NCBI GenBank assembly: GCA_903830945.1
Contig: CAIKVT010000069.1
Location: forward strand, 1 to 64,000
Direction: 5' to 3'
Length of the DNA stretch: 64,000 bases
Origin: an uncultured Elusimicrobia bacterium
GTDB taxonomy: Bacteria; Elusimicrobiota; Elusimicrobia; UBA1565; UBA9628
Shown: positions 52,480 to 61,292 of the stretch, piece by piece
Layout: each line of letters starts with the position of its first letter
Position numbering within the stretch: position 1 is the stretch's first letter
Position numbers and translations under genes: made by a program
The notes under the pieces: model-generated
Databases searched by the model: none
Told to the model about the DNA's origin: nothing
The model's input: the letters and a program-made list of their open reading frames with translations, nothing else

Positions 52480-53493
52480 TCAAAACCTAACAGTGAGCCG
52501 CGCGAGGGGTCCATAATACGTATCCGTCATTTCCAAATGCGACGTGCCATAATAATGTTGGCCTTGGTCGGTTCCCACTTCCGGTTTCGACCCCACGGTG
52601 GTATATACCACCTTCCCCTTAAATCCGACGAACGCGCTCGCCCAGCTTTTCTTGTACTCAACACCGCACTCCCCTTCGCCGCCAGCGGAAAATCCCCCTT
52701 TATTATTCATGTCTGCATTCTTTGCTGCGGTCACTCCGAAGAAACCTTTCAGATCAGAAATGCCCCAGGTCCAGCCATCCTGCTTGGTATCAGGGAATTC
52801 CCGGGCACCTAGAACCAGATAATTGGTTAAAAACCTTGTGTCTTCAAAAGCGATCTTCATCAATCCCCGGTCATCGTAAACCTCTACCAAGGCTGGAAGA
52901 TGGTAACTATCCACTCTGTATCCCAGCTCAAACCCATCAGGGCACTTGAACCCGCCGCCACCACAGTTCAAGGAAGTTTTAAACAGCGCATCCACTTCGC
53001 CTTCTGTCAAAGATGTATCAACACTTAAATTCCGTCTCGTAGTCCCAACGCCGCGTGTCCACTCATCGCCCCAGGCAGTACCGCTAAAATTACCCGACAG
53101 CACGCTGCTCTCCAAGTACCACGAACCTCCCATCCAAAACAAGATTCCCCCAACCAGTTCTCGCCATCTCCGCACATCACCACTGGTTGAGGAAGCACTT
53201 CCTGGTGCCAGCCGGGAGTCGAGGTAATTTACAAAAATGCTGCTTTTCCCATAAAACCCGGACACCGAAAGGCCGCTTAGCACTTTCGGCGCAATGCTAT
53301 AGCCAGAATTAAAAAGACCACAGTCATTTGAAACGCAATTGTCGCTGAAACTTGGATTCCATTTGGCATACCACCATTCGGGGGCAATCTCGATGCCGAA
53401 CTGCTTCTTTTCCGGCTGTTGTTCTGAGGCATTAGCTATTCCGCTGAGTAGTAGCAATGCGAATGCCCCAACAAGCCAGATGTAATTCCTCAT
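52480..53493 (-). CDS. Putative outer-membrane beta-barrel protein
   Basis: A 337-residue protein. The start is placed at ATG 53493, which begins a signal peptide (MRNYIWLVGAFALLLLSGIANA-SE, cleavage near residue 23); a longer frame upstream adds an unlikely basic leader. The mature sequence alternates polar and aromatic residues, is rich in Gly/Tyr/Trp, and ends LARLTVRF with a terminal Phe, the classical outer-membrane insertion signal. No specific family is recognised. It is the last gene of the minus-strand group in the candidate tRNA-bounded island. Confidence 0.75.
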   Translation of the reverse strand: MRNYIWLVGAFALLLLSGIANASEQQPEKKQFGIEIAPEWWYAKWNPSFSDNCVSNDCGLFNSGYSIAPKVLSGLSVSGFYGKSSIFVNYLDSRLAPGSASSTSGDVRRWRELVGGILFWMGGSWYLESSVLSGNFSGTAWGDEWTRGVGTTRRNLSVDTSLTEGEVDALFKTSLNCGGGGFKCPDGFELGYRVDSYHLPALVEVYDDRGLMKIAFEDTRFLTNYLVLGAREFPDTKQDGWTWGISDLKGFFGVTAAKNADMNNKGGFSAGGEGECGVEYKKSWASAFVGFKGKVVYTTVGSKPEVGTDQGQHYYGTSHLEMTDTYYGPLARLTVRF

Positions 53494-53581
53494 GCTGAGG
53501 CAGAAGACATCCCTGTTTCGCTGCGAGATTGGCCGCGGGGTGGGGGCATATAAATATATTCGGCTTGATCCCAGGGTTGCC

Positions 53582-54355
53582 TTATGAGTACGCGTCGTTG
53601 AGGTAGTGTTTCTTCTTGTCATTAGCAGATGCTGCGGCAGAGGACTCGGCAGCCGCCGCTGAGGCCTGAGCGGCTTTTGCAGTGGCAGCTGCGGAAGCTG
53701 CTATCGAGGCAAGCATCCGCAATTCGGCATCCCGCTCTTGATGGTGCTGAGATTCCTCACTGACTTGTGTCCGCCCTGATTTCGATCGAGTTCCTTGGCG
53801 AGTGCGGGAGGCAATAGCATTTTCAGCTGATTGGTTGCCTCTCCCTAATGAGTCCTCTAGGGATTTCCTGAATTTTGCGGCCTCTTCGCCGATGCGGGTT
53901 TCAATGGCCTGCCGTGCCTCCTCGTAGCAAAAAACCGGCTGTTTATGGATGGTCCAACCCAAAGCCTTGGCCTGCTCGAGAGCGCGTTGCGCTACGACCT
54001 CGATCTGCTCAATGGTCTTGAACCAGTCATCCATGCTCTCTTCTGTCATGGCGAGCGTTTTCTGACATTGCGTAAGGAGGTCATCGCGCATGGCGCTCGG
54101 CGCGGTTCCGATGGAGGAGGCACTCTTGCCCATATTTCGGAATGCCGTCTGCAGCCGCTCAACTTTGTCTGCTTGCTGCTTCGACAGTATGGACAGTATT
54201 CGGAGTCTCTGCAGGTTGAGCATCGTAATTTGCAGGTCGAAAAGGCATTTCTTTATCCTGCCGTCTTCGATTCCCGGGCTAGCAGAGCAAACTGTGCGCA
54301 GAAAAGTGTCAATCCTTTCGGGATTTATCACTTCAAATGGGCTACGGCTTTCCAT
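53582..54355 (-). CDS. Hypothetical helical protein with Ala-rich C-terminus
   Basis: A 257-residue protein. ATG at 54355 is preferred because AGAGG lies 9 nt upstream; a TTG 33 nt earlier is the alternative. It is largely helical with coiled-coil-like stretches (about 50-190) and a Ser/Ala-rich tail ending with a basic KKKHYLNDAYS. No signal peptide or membrane helix is seen. It overlaps the upstream gene by 14 nt, so the two are probably translated together. Function unknown. Confidence 0.65.
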   Translation of the reverse strand: MESRSPFEVINPERIDTFLRTVCSASPGIEDGRIKKCLFDLQITMLNLQRLRILSILSKQQADKVERLQTAFRNMGKSASSIGTAPSAMRDDLLTQCQKTLAMTEESMDDWFKTIEQIEVVAQRALEQAKALGWTIHKQPVFCYEEARQAIETRIGEEAAKFRKSLEDSLGRGNQSAENAIASRTRQGTRSKSGRTQVSEESQHHQERDAELRMLASIAASAAATAKAAQASAAAAESSAAASANDKKKHYLNDAYS

Positions 54356-54821
54356 GGTGAATCGCCTCTGTTGCTTTGATGCCTCCAAGCTCTTTAAGAA
54401 TGGAGGCCAGTTCTTCCAACTTGGGGGATACTCCCTCTCTCATGTTTTGGGCCCACTGCGAATACGATAATGGGTGTTCCACCTCATTGTCAGTCACCTT
54501 TTTGGAAAAGGTCGCTTCAAATTGCGTCAGCTCGTCGTGGAGAGCTTGGAGGCGCATGCATCGTTCGGAGTAAATCCTTCGTGCTGCACCAAATGGCCAT
54601 ATGGGTTTACGGGCCTGTCCCGTCAACTCATCATGGGCCACTTGGATTAGGACGTCCCACTGCACAAGCTTTTTGAAATTGCACCACCACAGCCATTGCA
54701 CCGGAGCGTGGTAGTTTTTCTGGAAAACATCTCTAGTGGCAAGCACTTTGCCGATAAGTGCGCATAGCTCTAGGCTGTTGGGTGGGACATCCCCCAGGGC
54801 ACTCGTTTGTTTTGGAGTCAT
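54342..54821 (-). CDS. Hypothetical protein, coupled to downstream gene
   Basis: A 159-residue, probably cytoplasmic helical protein with a Trp-rich segment (HAPVQWLWWCNFKKLVQW, about residues 38-55) and an amphipathic C-terminal half. The ATG is at 54821. The 3' end overlaps the next gene by 14 nt. No family is recognised. Codon use resembles the other genes between the two tRNA-Ser sequences rather than the flanking genes. Confidence 0.6.
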   Translation of the reverse strand: MTPKQTSALGDVPPNSLELCALIGKVLATRDVFQKNYHAPVQWLWWCNFKKLVQWDVLIQVAHDELTGQARKPIWPFGAARRIYSERCMRLQALHDELTQFEATFSKKVTDNEVEHPLSYSQWAQNMREGVSPKLEELASILKELGGIKATEAIHHGKP

Positions 54822-54864
54822 ATCGATTTGCCCATCCCGGGATGCTAGCGTCCGATACCCTTTG

Positions 54865-55227
54865 CTAGATGTCTCGACCGCAGTACCTGCAAACCTTGGC
54901 CGCCGACTTGATTATTTCTGCACAATGGGGGCACTTCTTCATGCCGTCATGAAGCTTTCTCTTATCGAGCTCTTTCTGGTCTGGCGTCAGCATAGCGGTG
55001 ACAATTAATTCAATGACATACGTTCCCGCCGCAGCCGTAAGGGCTCCAGGAATAGCTTCGGGTGCTCCTATGAATGCCCCAAGAATCCCCGCGACCAAGA
55101 TGCACCCGGCGCTTGCACCCCACCAAACTCCGAAGGACCGCCCCTTCTTACGGGCGATTGCCGCGGGCAGGAGTGTGGCAAGGCCCACTACCGTGCTAAT
55201 AAAGGTCAGAAAGATGATGTGATTCAT
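54865..55227 (-). CDS. Small membrane protein with C-terminal zinc ribbon
   Basis: A 120-residue protein. ATG at 55227 is chosen because a strong GGAGGAACAA Shine-Dalgarno precedes it. Two hydrophobic helices (about 3-22 and 33-75 in two parts) lead to a cytoplasmic tail with paired cysteines, KKCPHCAEIIKSAAKVCRYCG, a zinc-ribbon pattern. Such membrane-anchored zinc ribbons are common in bacteria and their roles are mostly unknown. First gene of the minus-strand group in the candidate island. Confidence 0.75.
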   Translation of the reverse strand: MNHIIFLTFISTVVGLATLLPAAIARKKGRSFGVWWGASAGCILVAGILGAFIGAPEAIPGALTAAAGTYVIELIVTAMLTPDQKELDKRKLHDGMKKCPHCAEIIKSAAKVCRYCGRDI

Positions 55228-55772
55228 TTGTTCCTCCACGTGATCTGGAGCGGATTCAGACGGAAGATTTTGACCATCATCCTCCGGCACCAATTAAACG
55301 CATTTCCCGCTTCTGAACCATTCTACGATCAGTAACCTATTTTGGGTTATACCATATTCGGATAATACCACTCCCGCAGCCAATCCCCTGCCAAGCGTCG
55401 CACAATTAGTTGCTGCTACTCCGACGAAGTGAGTTCATTGACCTATAGCAGTTCTCGGCCGACCAAAATCCCAAGGGAAGTAGATCGTCTCTCTATTGGC
55501 CTCAAAATTGCATATGGAGAAAGCCATGACTTTTTCTCGGCGAGCTGGAATTGGGAGGGACTTGGCCGCACTTAAACTTCGGGTCCACCAAACTCTAGAT
55601 TTCAGGGTCGAGATTGGGGTGTCGCTCTTGGAGTACCTTAAGGCGGCCCTTCCGCTTGAGCCAATTACAGTGTGCCTCAGCCAGCAGCCTGATTATGCCG
55701 GCACGCCTCTACTTGTCCGTCACTGGAGGCGTCGATGGCTTCGCTACCATTCTTCTGTCCGTTAAAAAAACT
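55228..55772. other. 545-nt stretch without a supported gene
   Basis: It holds the upstream region of the zinc-ribbon gene, with AT-rich patches (for example around 55345-55370), then sequence without good start or motif. A plus-strand frame at 55496-55765 begins with TTG, has no Shine-Dalgarno and no family features, and I do not accept it. Confidence 0.4.
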
Positions 55773-55859
55773 CGGAGAGGGTGAGATTCGAACTCACGAG
55801 GGGCTTTCACCCCTGGCGCTTTTCAAGAGCGCTGCCTTAAACCACTCGGCCACCTCTCC
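55773..55859 (-). tRNA. tRNA-Ser (anticodon UGA)
   Basis: A canonical 87-nt class II tRNA. Acceptor GGAGAGG/CCUCUCC, normal U8 and D-arm (GGCCGAGUGG), anticodon stem GCGCU/AGCGC with loop CUUGAAA, variable arm GGGG/CCCC and T-stem GUGAG/CUCAC. CCA is not encoded. It contrasts with the damaged copy 3.8 kb away, from which it also differs in variable arm and anticodon stem. Confidence 0.96.
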
Positions 55860-55893
55860 AAGGTTAAATTATAGCTTGATATCGTTATGGGTT

Positions 55894-56601
55894 TCAGTGG
55901 CGGGACTCTCCGCCGGACATATCCCGGGCGATGAAGCCCATCAGCGACGCGGCAAGGTCTTGGCGCGCGCGACCGAGCCTCTGGATGTCGCGACGGTCCA
56001 GGTCCTCATGCCAAGGCTTATCCGGAACGCTGTTCGTAATATAGAGAAGGGCAAGCGCCCTTTTGCCGATCTTCTGCGAAGCAGAGAACACCGCGGAGCA
56101 TTCCATGTCCAGACAGTCCACTCCCAGAGCGCGAAAGCGTGGGAGATGCGCCGCCTCCAGAGCCAACGAGCCCACTGTGGCGCATGTCCCTTCGGGTAGG
56201 CCGGAGTACAAGGAGAACTGCCCCGCCAGTTCCGCGTCCGGGCCATAGCAGACGGTCTCCTCCTTGCCCGCGAGCATGCCGCTGAAGCTCTCGAAGTCAA
56301 AGGCCTTTCTCACCGAATACGCCGCGCCGATCCCACCGCCGACCCCGCCGCAGCAGTTGAAAAGGTAGATGTTCCTGCAGGGGGAATCGGCAAGGCTCAG
56401 GACGCAATCGCCTGCCAGCAAGCTATAGCGCGTGCCAATGAGGGTGGCGTATCGGGAATCCGCGATCCGAAAGTAATCGCCACGCGCACATTTTCCCATC
56501 CCATGCCGAGAGAAGAGATCGACTTCATTGAGAGGAGAAAGTATGCAATCCGGCTTGATGCAGGACTTCTCGATCCCAAACAGCTTTTTGAATGTGTCCA
56601 T
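55894..56601 (-). CDS. Nucleoside phosphorylase/nucleosidase-like protein
   Basis: A protein of about 235 residues. ATG at 56601 has AAGGTGG 8 nt upstream; a TTG start at 56655 would add 18 residues. The fold signature is in the C-terminal half: GVDCLDMECSAVFSASQKIGKRALALLYITNSV, the MEC/MEA block of the PNP/UDP phosphorylase and MTA/SAH nucleosidase superfamily. A Gly-rich GGVGGGIGAAY lies where the phosphate-binding loop is expected. The usual final Asp after the strand reads N (TNSV), so substrate and activity are open. Confidence 0.75.
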   Translation of the reverse strand: MDTFKKLFGIEKSCIKPDCILSPLNEVDLFSRHGMGKCARGDYFRIADSRYATLIGTRYSLLAGDCVLSLADSPCRNIYLFNCCGGVGGGIGAAYSVRKAFDFESFSGMLAGKEETVCYGPDAELAGQFSLYSGLPEGTCATVGSLALEAAHLPRFRALGVDCLDMECSAVFSASQKIGKRALALLYITNSVPDKPWHEDLDRRDIQRLGRARQDLAASLMGFIARDMSGGESRH

Positions 56602-56648
56602 GAATACCGCCACCTTATTATACTCACGATAGCGCGCAGGAAGCTCTA

Positions 56649-56678
56649 TTGACAAACGATGGCTTTAGTCAGTATAAG
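56649..56678 (+). promoter_or_regulatory. Promoter of the 56.7-kb lipoprotein gene
   Basis: Perfect TTGACA (56649-56654), 18-nt spacer, TATAAG (56673-56678). The first ATG (56684) is only 5 nt further and should coincide with the start of transcription. Confidence 0.65.
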
Positions 56679-56683
56679 ACATC

Positions 56684-57184
56684 ATGCGTCATGGGACTGC
56701 TGGGATGGCCTTGGCCGCGGTGCTCGTCCTGACCGGGTGCGGCGGACGCAAGTCGCAGGTCATGCCCGAAGAGGCTGTGAACTTCGCGAGCTACCGTCGC
56801 ATCGGCATCTTGGCCTTCGCCGACAAGAACGGCAAGGGTCAGACCGTCGCCGACGCGATAGACTCCGTCTTGCAACAAGAGATGTATGAGCCGGTCGACC
56901 AGAAGGCGCTCGCGCAGGTCCTCACGAAGTTCAAGCCTGACCGCGACATAGGCTACAGCATCGAAGCCCTGGAGGCGATCCGTGCGCAGTCCGGAGCCGA
57001 CTCACTGATCCTAGGCCGCATGGCGCCTGACTGGAGCGCGGCCTCGGTCACTATGGCGGAGACGACCACCGGCGCACCGATCCTACGCGCGATCTTGCGA
57101 CCGCACGGACGAAAGAAAAAAACCTTCGCAACTCCCGCGGAGGTCGCCCAAGAGTTCGCTCGCATCTTCGCGAAACTGCGCTGA
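56684..57184 (+). CDS. Small lipoprotein of unknown function
   Basis: A 166-residue protein with lipobox LTGC (Cys near residue 19). The mature part (YRRIGILAFADKNGKGQTVADAIDSVLQQEM) resembles the beginning of CsgG-like or similar penicillin-binding-activator lipoprotein domains that bind at the outer membrane, with a GADSLILGRMAP segment in the right place. This similarity is by eye and weak. The ATG at 56705 would be an alternative start and lacks a Shine-Dalgarno. Confidence 0.75.
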   Translation: MRHGTAGMALAAVLVLTGCGGRKSQVMPEEAVNFASYRRIGILAFADKNGKGQTVADAIDSVLQQEMYEPVDQKALAQVLTKFKPDRDIGYSIEALEAIRAQSGADSLILGRMAPDWSAASVTMAETTTGAPILRAILRPHGRKKKTFATPAEVAQEFARIFAKLR

Positions 57185-57195
57185 GGCATACCCGC

Positions 57196-57264
57196 ATGGG
57201 CAAGCACGAAAAACGTCGCGGGAGCATCAACACCTGCCTGCCAGGACTCACGAGCACGGCGTGA
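57196..57264 (+). CDS. Possible 22-residue leader ORF before the second lnt-like gene
   Basis: ATG at 57196 opens a 22-codon frame (MGKHEKRRGSINTCLPGL...) whose TGA overlaps the GTG start of the next gene (GTGA). The overlap and the lack of another Shine-Dalgarno for that gene would suit translational coupling. No conservation evidence is available, and short frames occur by chance. Confidence 0.25.
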   Translation: MGKHEKRRGSINTCLPGLTSTA

Positions 57265-58703
57265 CACCGCGTCAAGCGTCTTGGGCCGCGCTTTCCGGGC
57301 TGCTCCTCGCCTTGGCCTTCCCCCCTTTCGCTCTGTGGCCCTTAGCTTGGGTGGCGCTCATCCCTCTGCTGCATGCCGCGCTCGAGGCTCCAGACGCGAA
57401 GGCTGCCGCGAACATCGCTGCCGTGGCAGGCCTGGTCTTCTATGGGACGTCCCTGCATTGGCTGCTTAAAGTCTTCGGGAAGACGACGCCGGCGTTCTGG
57501 TGCATCTACTGCCTCTGGCTGTGCCTGGCCGTGGTTCTGGTCTGGCAACTCTGGCATAAGCCGCCCGCGATCCTCCCATTACGCTGGCGCGCGTGGGCCT
57601 GGGTGGTGATGTCCGCCGCGGTATGGGTAGGCTGCGAATTTTTCCGCTGCGAGGTGTGGTGGCTCAACAACGCCTGGCTGGCCTTGGGCTTCAGCCAGAC
57701 GGTGAACCTGCCGATTTTACAGTCCGCGAGTCTATGGGGCGTCTATGGACTGAGCGGATTCATCGCGGCTTTCAACTGCGCGGGTTGGCTGGCTTGGCGC
57801 GGCGAACGCAAGCCGCTGGCCGTGCTGGCGACAGTCCTAGCGACGCTCTGGCTCTGGGGCCGATACCATATGACGCACCATGCACTCGGTTTAGGCGAGC
57901 CTATCCCAGTAGCTCTGGTACAGGACGAAACCGGAAACCTCGATAAAGTTTTCCATCTGAGCCTGGATGGCGCGGCGCGTAATGCCCGGATATTGGTCTG
58001 GCCAGAGGAGTCCTTCACGGTCCCCGCCGGACAGGAAGACCAGTTCCGAGGCTCACTCAATGCCAGGCTCCGGGGAACAAAGGCCGTGGCCGTGCTTCCG
58101 GGCGCGGAATATCCTGCAGCCTCGGGGAATGGAACGGTACAAAACTTCACCTGGGTTTTGGCTCCTGACGGAAACTTATTGGGCCGCTACGACAAGCATC
58201 ATCCGATCCCGTTCGTTGAGGACGGCTTGCTGGCCGGGCCGACGCCGCGGGCGATCGATTCGCCGGTGGGCAAGCTGGGGATACAGATCTGCTACGACTT
58301 AGACTTCGAGGATGGGACGCGACACTTGGCGCACGACGGAGCGCAGTTGCTGGTGGTGCCGGACCAGGATCCTTTGGAATGGACGGATTGGCAGCACCAG
58401 CAGCATTCGGCCATGGCGCCAATGCGGGCGGTGGAATCGGGGCTTTGGATCGCGCGGGCTGCGTCGTCAGGGCAGTCGCAAATCATCGATCCAGTCGGCC
58501 GGATACGGGCGCAGATGGGAACTGGACTTTCCGGCACGCTTTTGGGAACAGTGAGGTTGGCGCGATCGGGGACAGTCTACTCGCAGATGGGCTGGCTCCT
58601 GGCACCGCTGTGCCTGGGATTCAGCGTCATTTTGACGGGATTCTACCTTGGCGCAGCGCTGATGGGTTGGCGGACGAGCAAGCGGGCTATTGCGGCACGA
58701 TAG
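57261..58703 (+). CDS. Second apolipoprotein N-acyltransferase-like protein
   Basis: A 480-residue membrane protein starting at GTG. The N-terminal half has several hydrophobic helices (from ALSGLLLALAFPPFALWPLAW). The C-terminal nitrilase-like domain has a full triad: E249 in WPEESF, K312 in YDKHHPIPFVE and C344 in QICYDLDF. It ends with another membrane helix, as in Lnt. It is clearly diverged from the lnt at 5 kb. It may acylate a different set of proteins or another amine. Next to a lipoprotein gene, it may form a small module. Confidence 0.88.
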   Translation: MTPRQASWAALSGLLLALAFPPFALWPLAWVALIPLLHAALEAPDAKAAANIAAVAGLVFYGTSLHWLLKVFGKTTPAFWCIYCLWLCLAVVLVWQLWHKPPAILPLRWRAWAWVVMSAAVWVGCEFFRCEVWWLNNAWLALGFSQTVNLPILQSASLWGVYGLSGFIAAFNCAGWLAWRGERKPLAVLATVLATLWLWGRYHMTHHALGLGEPIPVALVQDETGNLDKVFHLSLDGAARNARILVWPEESFTVPAGQEDQFRGSLNARLRGTKAVAVLPGAEYPAASGNGTVQNFTWVLAPDGNLLGRYDKHHPIPFVEDGLLAGPTPRAIDSPVGKLGIQICYDLDFEDGTRHLAHDGAQLLVVPDQDPLEWTDWQHQQHSAMAPMRAVESGLWIARAASSGQSQIIDPVGRIRAQMGTGLSGTLLGTVRLARSGTVYSQMGWLLAPLCLGFSVILTGFYLGAALMGWRTSKRAIAAR

Positions 58704-58842
58704 AGACATCACCGGGCCATCCCATCAAGTCATCGACGGCATCCTAATAACGTTCTACACGTGGGCCCATCGGCCCTTCCGACTTGGGCCGATTGCTAAA
58801 GTCCGCTTGGGCCGTGCGGCCTAGGCCAGATTTCCCAGGCGT

Positions 58843-58851
58843 TGTTATAAT
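58843..58851 (+). promoter_or_regulatory. Extended -10 promoter of the YiiX-like gene
   Basis: TGT-TATAAT with perfect -10 at 58846-58851, 8 nt before the TTG start at 58860. There is no clear -35. Confidence 0.5.
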
Positions 58852-58859
58852 AAAATGGC

Positions 58860-61292
58860 TTGCTTAAGAAAATCATTCTCGCCGCGCTGTTGTTGCCCGG
58901 CACGGCACGATGCGCCAACCTGATCGCGCCCAGGCAGGCTAGCGCCCCCACGACCCCGATTCTTAACATCCGAGTTCCGAGTGTGCCACGGCCGAGCCAG
59001 AAAACAAGCTTATCCGCCGACGTGCGCCTCAACGGTTTTTCTTTGACGCCCGCAGCGCTGATACCGGCGATAAAATTGTCGGCGCCTGAGGCCGCGGCCT
59101 TGGCCGCTCGGGCTGCCTCCATAATCCTGCCGTCGGAGCTGCCCCAAACAGCGATCCCTGCCCCAATCAATCCAACGGCGCTTATGTCCGTGCCAGTGCC
59201 CACAGCCTGGGCCGCCCGGGCTGTCTCCATTAACCAACCATCGGCGATCTCTGCTACGGCCTTGCAGACCGTGGCGCGGCTGCGTCAAGCCGATGCCGAG
59301 CAGCGTCTGAACGATGTCCTACCGCGCTTATACGACCAAGCCTCTGGCGCGACGGAGACGCTTCCCGTCGCCGCCGCCGTGCGCGAGGACTATGCCCAAT
59401 TCCTGACCAGCCTGGGCTTTCGCGACTATCCTGCGGCCATCGCGGCCAATCTAAGACAGGGCGGGCAGAACGGCCTGCAAATGAAAGTCCTAGAATTCAA
59501 CGCCAAGCGTTACCGCGTCATCAATGCGGGCCGAGAATTAGCCGCCGAGGTGATGTCCGGCCTGGCTGAGCAGGGTTACAGTCAGGAAGCCATGTACACA
59601 GGCACCGAGTTGGCCGCACGGCTCCTGAGCCTGCAGCCTCTCGATCCGCCATCCAGCCTGCCTCCAGAGGTAGCGCGCCTGGACAAGACCGGGATCCGCC
59701 GATGGCTCATCGAGGTGACGGTGCAGAAGATCTCGGCTCAGCTCGCCCAGGTCGTCTCGGACGTCGCCAAGACCGCCGTTCCCACCCCTATTCTGCAGTC
59801 CGGTTTGGACGCTCTCGGCCGCGGCGAGAAGGATACGCCGGAAGCTCGTGAATTGCTCGGCCGCATTCAGCGCATCAAGGAGCCCGCGGAGCGCGTCCTC
59901 ATCACCGCTTATACGGACGCTGAAGCCGGGCAGACCCGCTACGCAGGCCGGGCTTTGGCCGCGTCCTTGGTCCGGTTCGCTCGCAAGGCTGGCCGTCCCG
60001 AGGTCGAGGAGAGCCTAAAAAAAGAACTCGCGCTGCGCGGGCTCTGGCTGGAAAATTTCGTTGGCGACACCTTGGTCCTGCCGGACCAGTACGCGGCCGG
60101 TGGAATAACGCGCTTGAAGCTCAACACCGGTGACTTCATCGGCGAGCGCAGCGGCGGCCGGGAAGCGGCTGGGATCACCTTCTTCGTGCAGCCCGCGCGA
60201 TCTGGCTGGTTCCCGGCTTTTCGGCAAAAACTGCACGGCCACCTGCTGGGCCTATGGGCCAACCCCAAGGTGGGACTGAAACTCGTCGCCGGCCAGCCTC
60301 TGCGCAACCGGCTTAAACAGCTTATTTGGGACTTCAAGAAGTGGCTGGCTGGACGAAACTTCCTAGAGAAAGGCTACTCTCATGTGGGCATGGCGTCCTT
60401 GGAAGAGTCGGATGGCGTAGTCATGACCTGGGCCCTGGACAACTACCCGAATTCCGGGGAAGGGGGTATTCGAAAAATCGGCGTTGCCGAAGAATTCGCC
60501 CAGCAAGGAGCATTCTTAAAATTTGGCGCGGCACATTTCGACGCGGACCGAGTGTGGGACGCCTTCCATGCGCAGGCCGCGGCGACTGGCTATCAGGACC
60601 ATGTCTATTTCTCCGGCAAGACAGGCTGGCCTTCCCTCATCAGCCGCGAGGACTACTCGGCGCTGCTCGCCATCCCGCGCGGCGAGTCAAGCCGGCTTTT
60701 GACCGAGCTCGCACACCGCGCCGCCGGAGCGATCGAAGAGATGTTGACAAGCCTCGGCGTAGGTTTCTCCACCAAGTTCATCAACGAACTTTGGAGCGCC
60801 TATTGCAGCTCCACCATGGTGCTCGCGTATCGGATGGGCGGGCAGTTCGAGATCCAATCCGCGTTCGACCACTGGCATCCCCTGGTCCGAATCATGAAAT
60901 GGCTCGGCCTTCCGGTGGTCAAGGACCTGAACACGAACGATCGCATCATCTGGCCCGGCAGCCTGTTCATCGACCCCAAGATCGCACGGCACCGGACCGT
61001 AGTTTACCCGCCTTATCGCGCAGCGGGCAGACTGAGCAGCCCCTATTACATCCCCGCCTACGAAGAGATGGACCGTCAGTTGACCCTGGACCTGCAATCC
61101 CTGAGTCGGATTTCGGATGAAGGATCGATCAACCCAGAACCGGATATCATCGCCGGGGCGATCCATCAATACCTGGACACCCGCGCGCAGAAGTCGCGCA
61201 TCAAAGACGGGCCTTACAGAGCAGGGATACCTCGGTCCCGGGGCTATTCCGCGGGTTTGGATCAGCTCCTGCGCGACACCGACACGAATTGA
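58860..61292 (+). CDS. Secreted protein with C-terminal permuted papain-like (YiiX/C92-type) domain
   Basis: An 810-residue protein that starts with TTG and carries a signal peptide (LKKIILAALLLPGTARCA). An Ala/Pro-rich segment (20-150) and a helical middle region (150-400) precede a domain with the circularly permuted papain pattern. That pattern has D425 in TGDFIGE, the catalytic-type histidine first (H508 in YSHVGMA) and the cysteine later (C649 in AYCSSTMVLAY), then PGSLFIDP. Such YiiX/YaeF-like enzymes cleave amide or acyl bonds in cell wall or lipids. The substrate is unknown. The product should be periplasmic or exported. Confidence 0.8.
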   Translation: MLKKIILAALLLPGTARCANLIAPRQASAPTTPILNIRVPSVPRPSQKTSLSADVRLNGFSLTPAALIPAIKLSAPEAAALAARAASIILPSELPQTAIPAPINPTALMSVPVPTAWAARAVSINQPSAISATALQTVARLRQADAEQRLNDVLPRLYDQASGATETLPVAAAVREDYAQFLTSLGFRDYPAAIAANLRQGGQNGLQMKVLEFNAKRYRVINAGRELAAEVMSGLAEQGYSQEAMYTGTELAARLLSLQPLDPPSSLPPEVARLDKTGIRRWLIEVTVQKISAQLAQVVSDVAKTAVPTPILQSGLDALGRGEKDTPEARELLGRIQRIKEPAERVLITAYTDAEAGQTRYAGRALAASLVRFARKAGRPEVEESLKKELALRGLWLENFVGDTLVLPDQYAAGGITRLKLNTGDFIGERSGGREAAGITFFVQPARSGWFPAFRQKLHGHLLGLWANPKVGLKLVAGQPLRNRLKQLIWDFKKWLAGRNFLEKGYSHVGMASLEESDGVVMTWALDNYPNSGEGGIRKIGVAEEFAQQGAFLKFGAAHFDADRVWDAFHAQAAATGYQDHVYFSGKTGWPSLISREDYSALLAIPRGESSRLLTELAHRAAGAIEEMLTSLGVGFSTKFINELWSAYCSSTMVLAYRMGGQFEIQSAFDHWHPLVRIMKWLGLPVVKDLNTNDRIIWPGSLFIDPKIARHRTVVYPPYRAAGRLSSPYYIPAYEEMDRQLTLDLQSLSRISDEGSINPEPDIIAGAIHQYLDTRAQKSRIKDGPYRAGIPRSRGYSAGLDQLLRDTDTN

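Larger units (their letters stand above)
51960..55859. other. Candidate genomic island bounded by tRNA-Ser sequences
   Basis: Between an intact tRNA-Ser(UGA) at 55773-55859 and the 5'-damaged copy at 51960-52046 lie four genes of unfamiliar type. The DNA is visibly AT-richer and uses codons unlike the flanks. The geometry, with the intact tRNA 3' end facing the island and a 3' tRNA remnant at the far end, is what tRNA-targeted integration leaves. Against this, no integrase is visible and the two tRNA 3' ends are not identical. Confidence 0.4.

Noticed and set aside
55496-55765. 89-codon plus frame before the intact tRNA-Ser
   Set aside because: TTG start, no Shine-Dalgarno or promoter, no family features.
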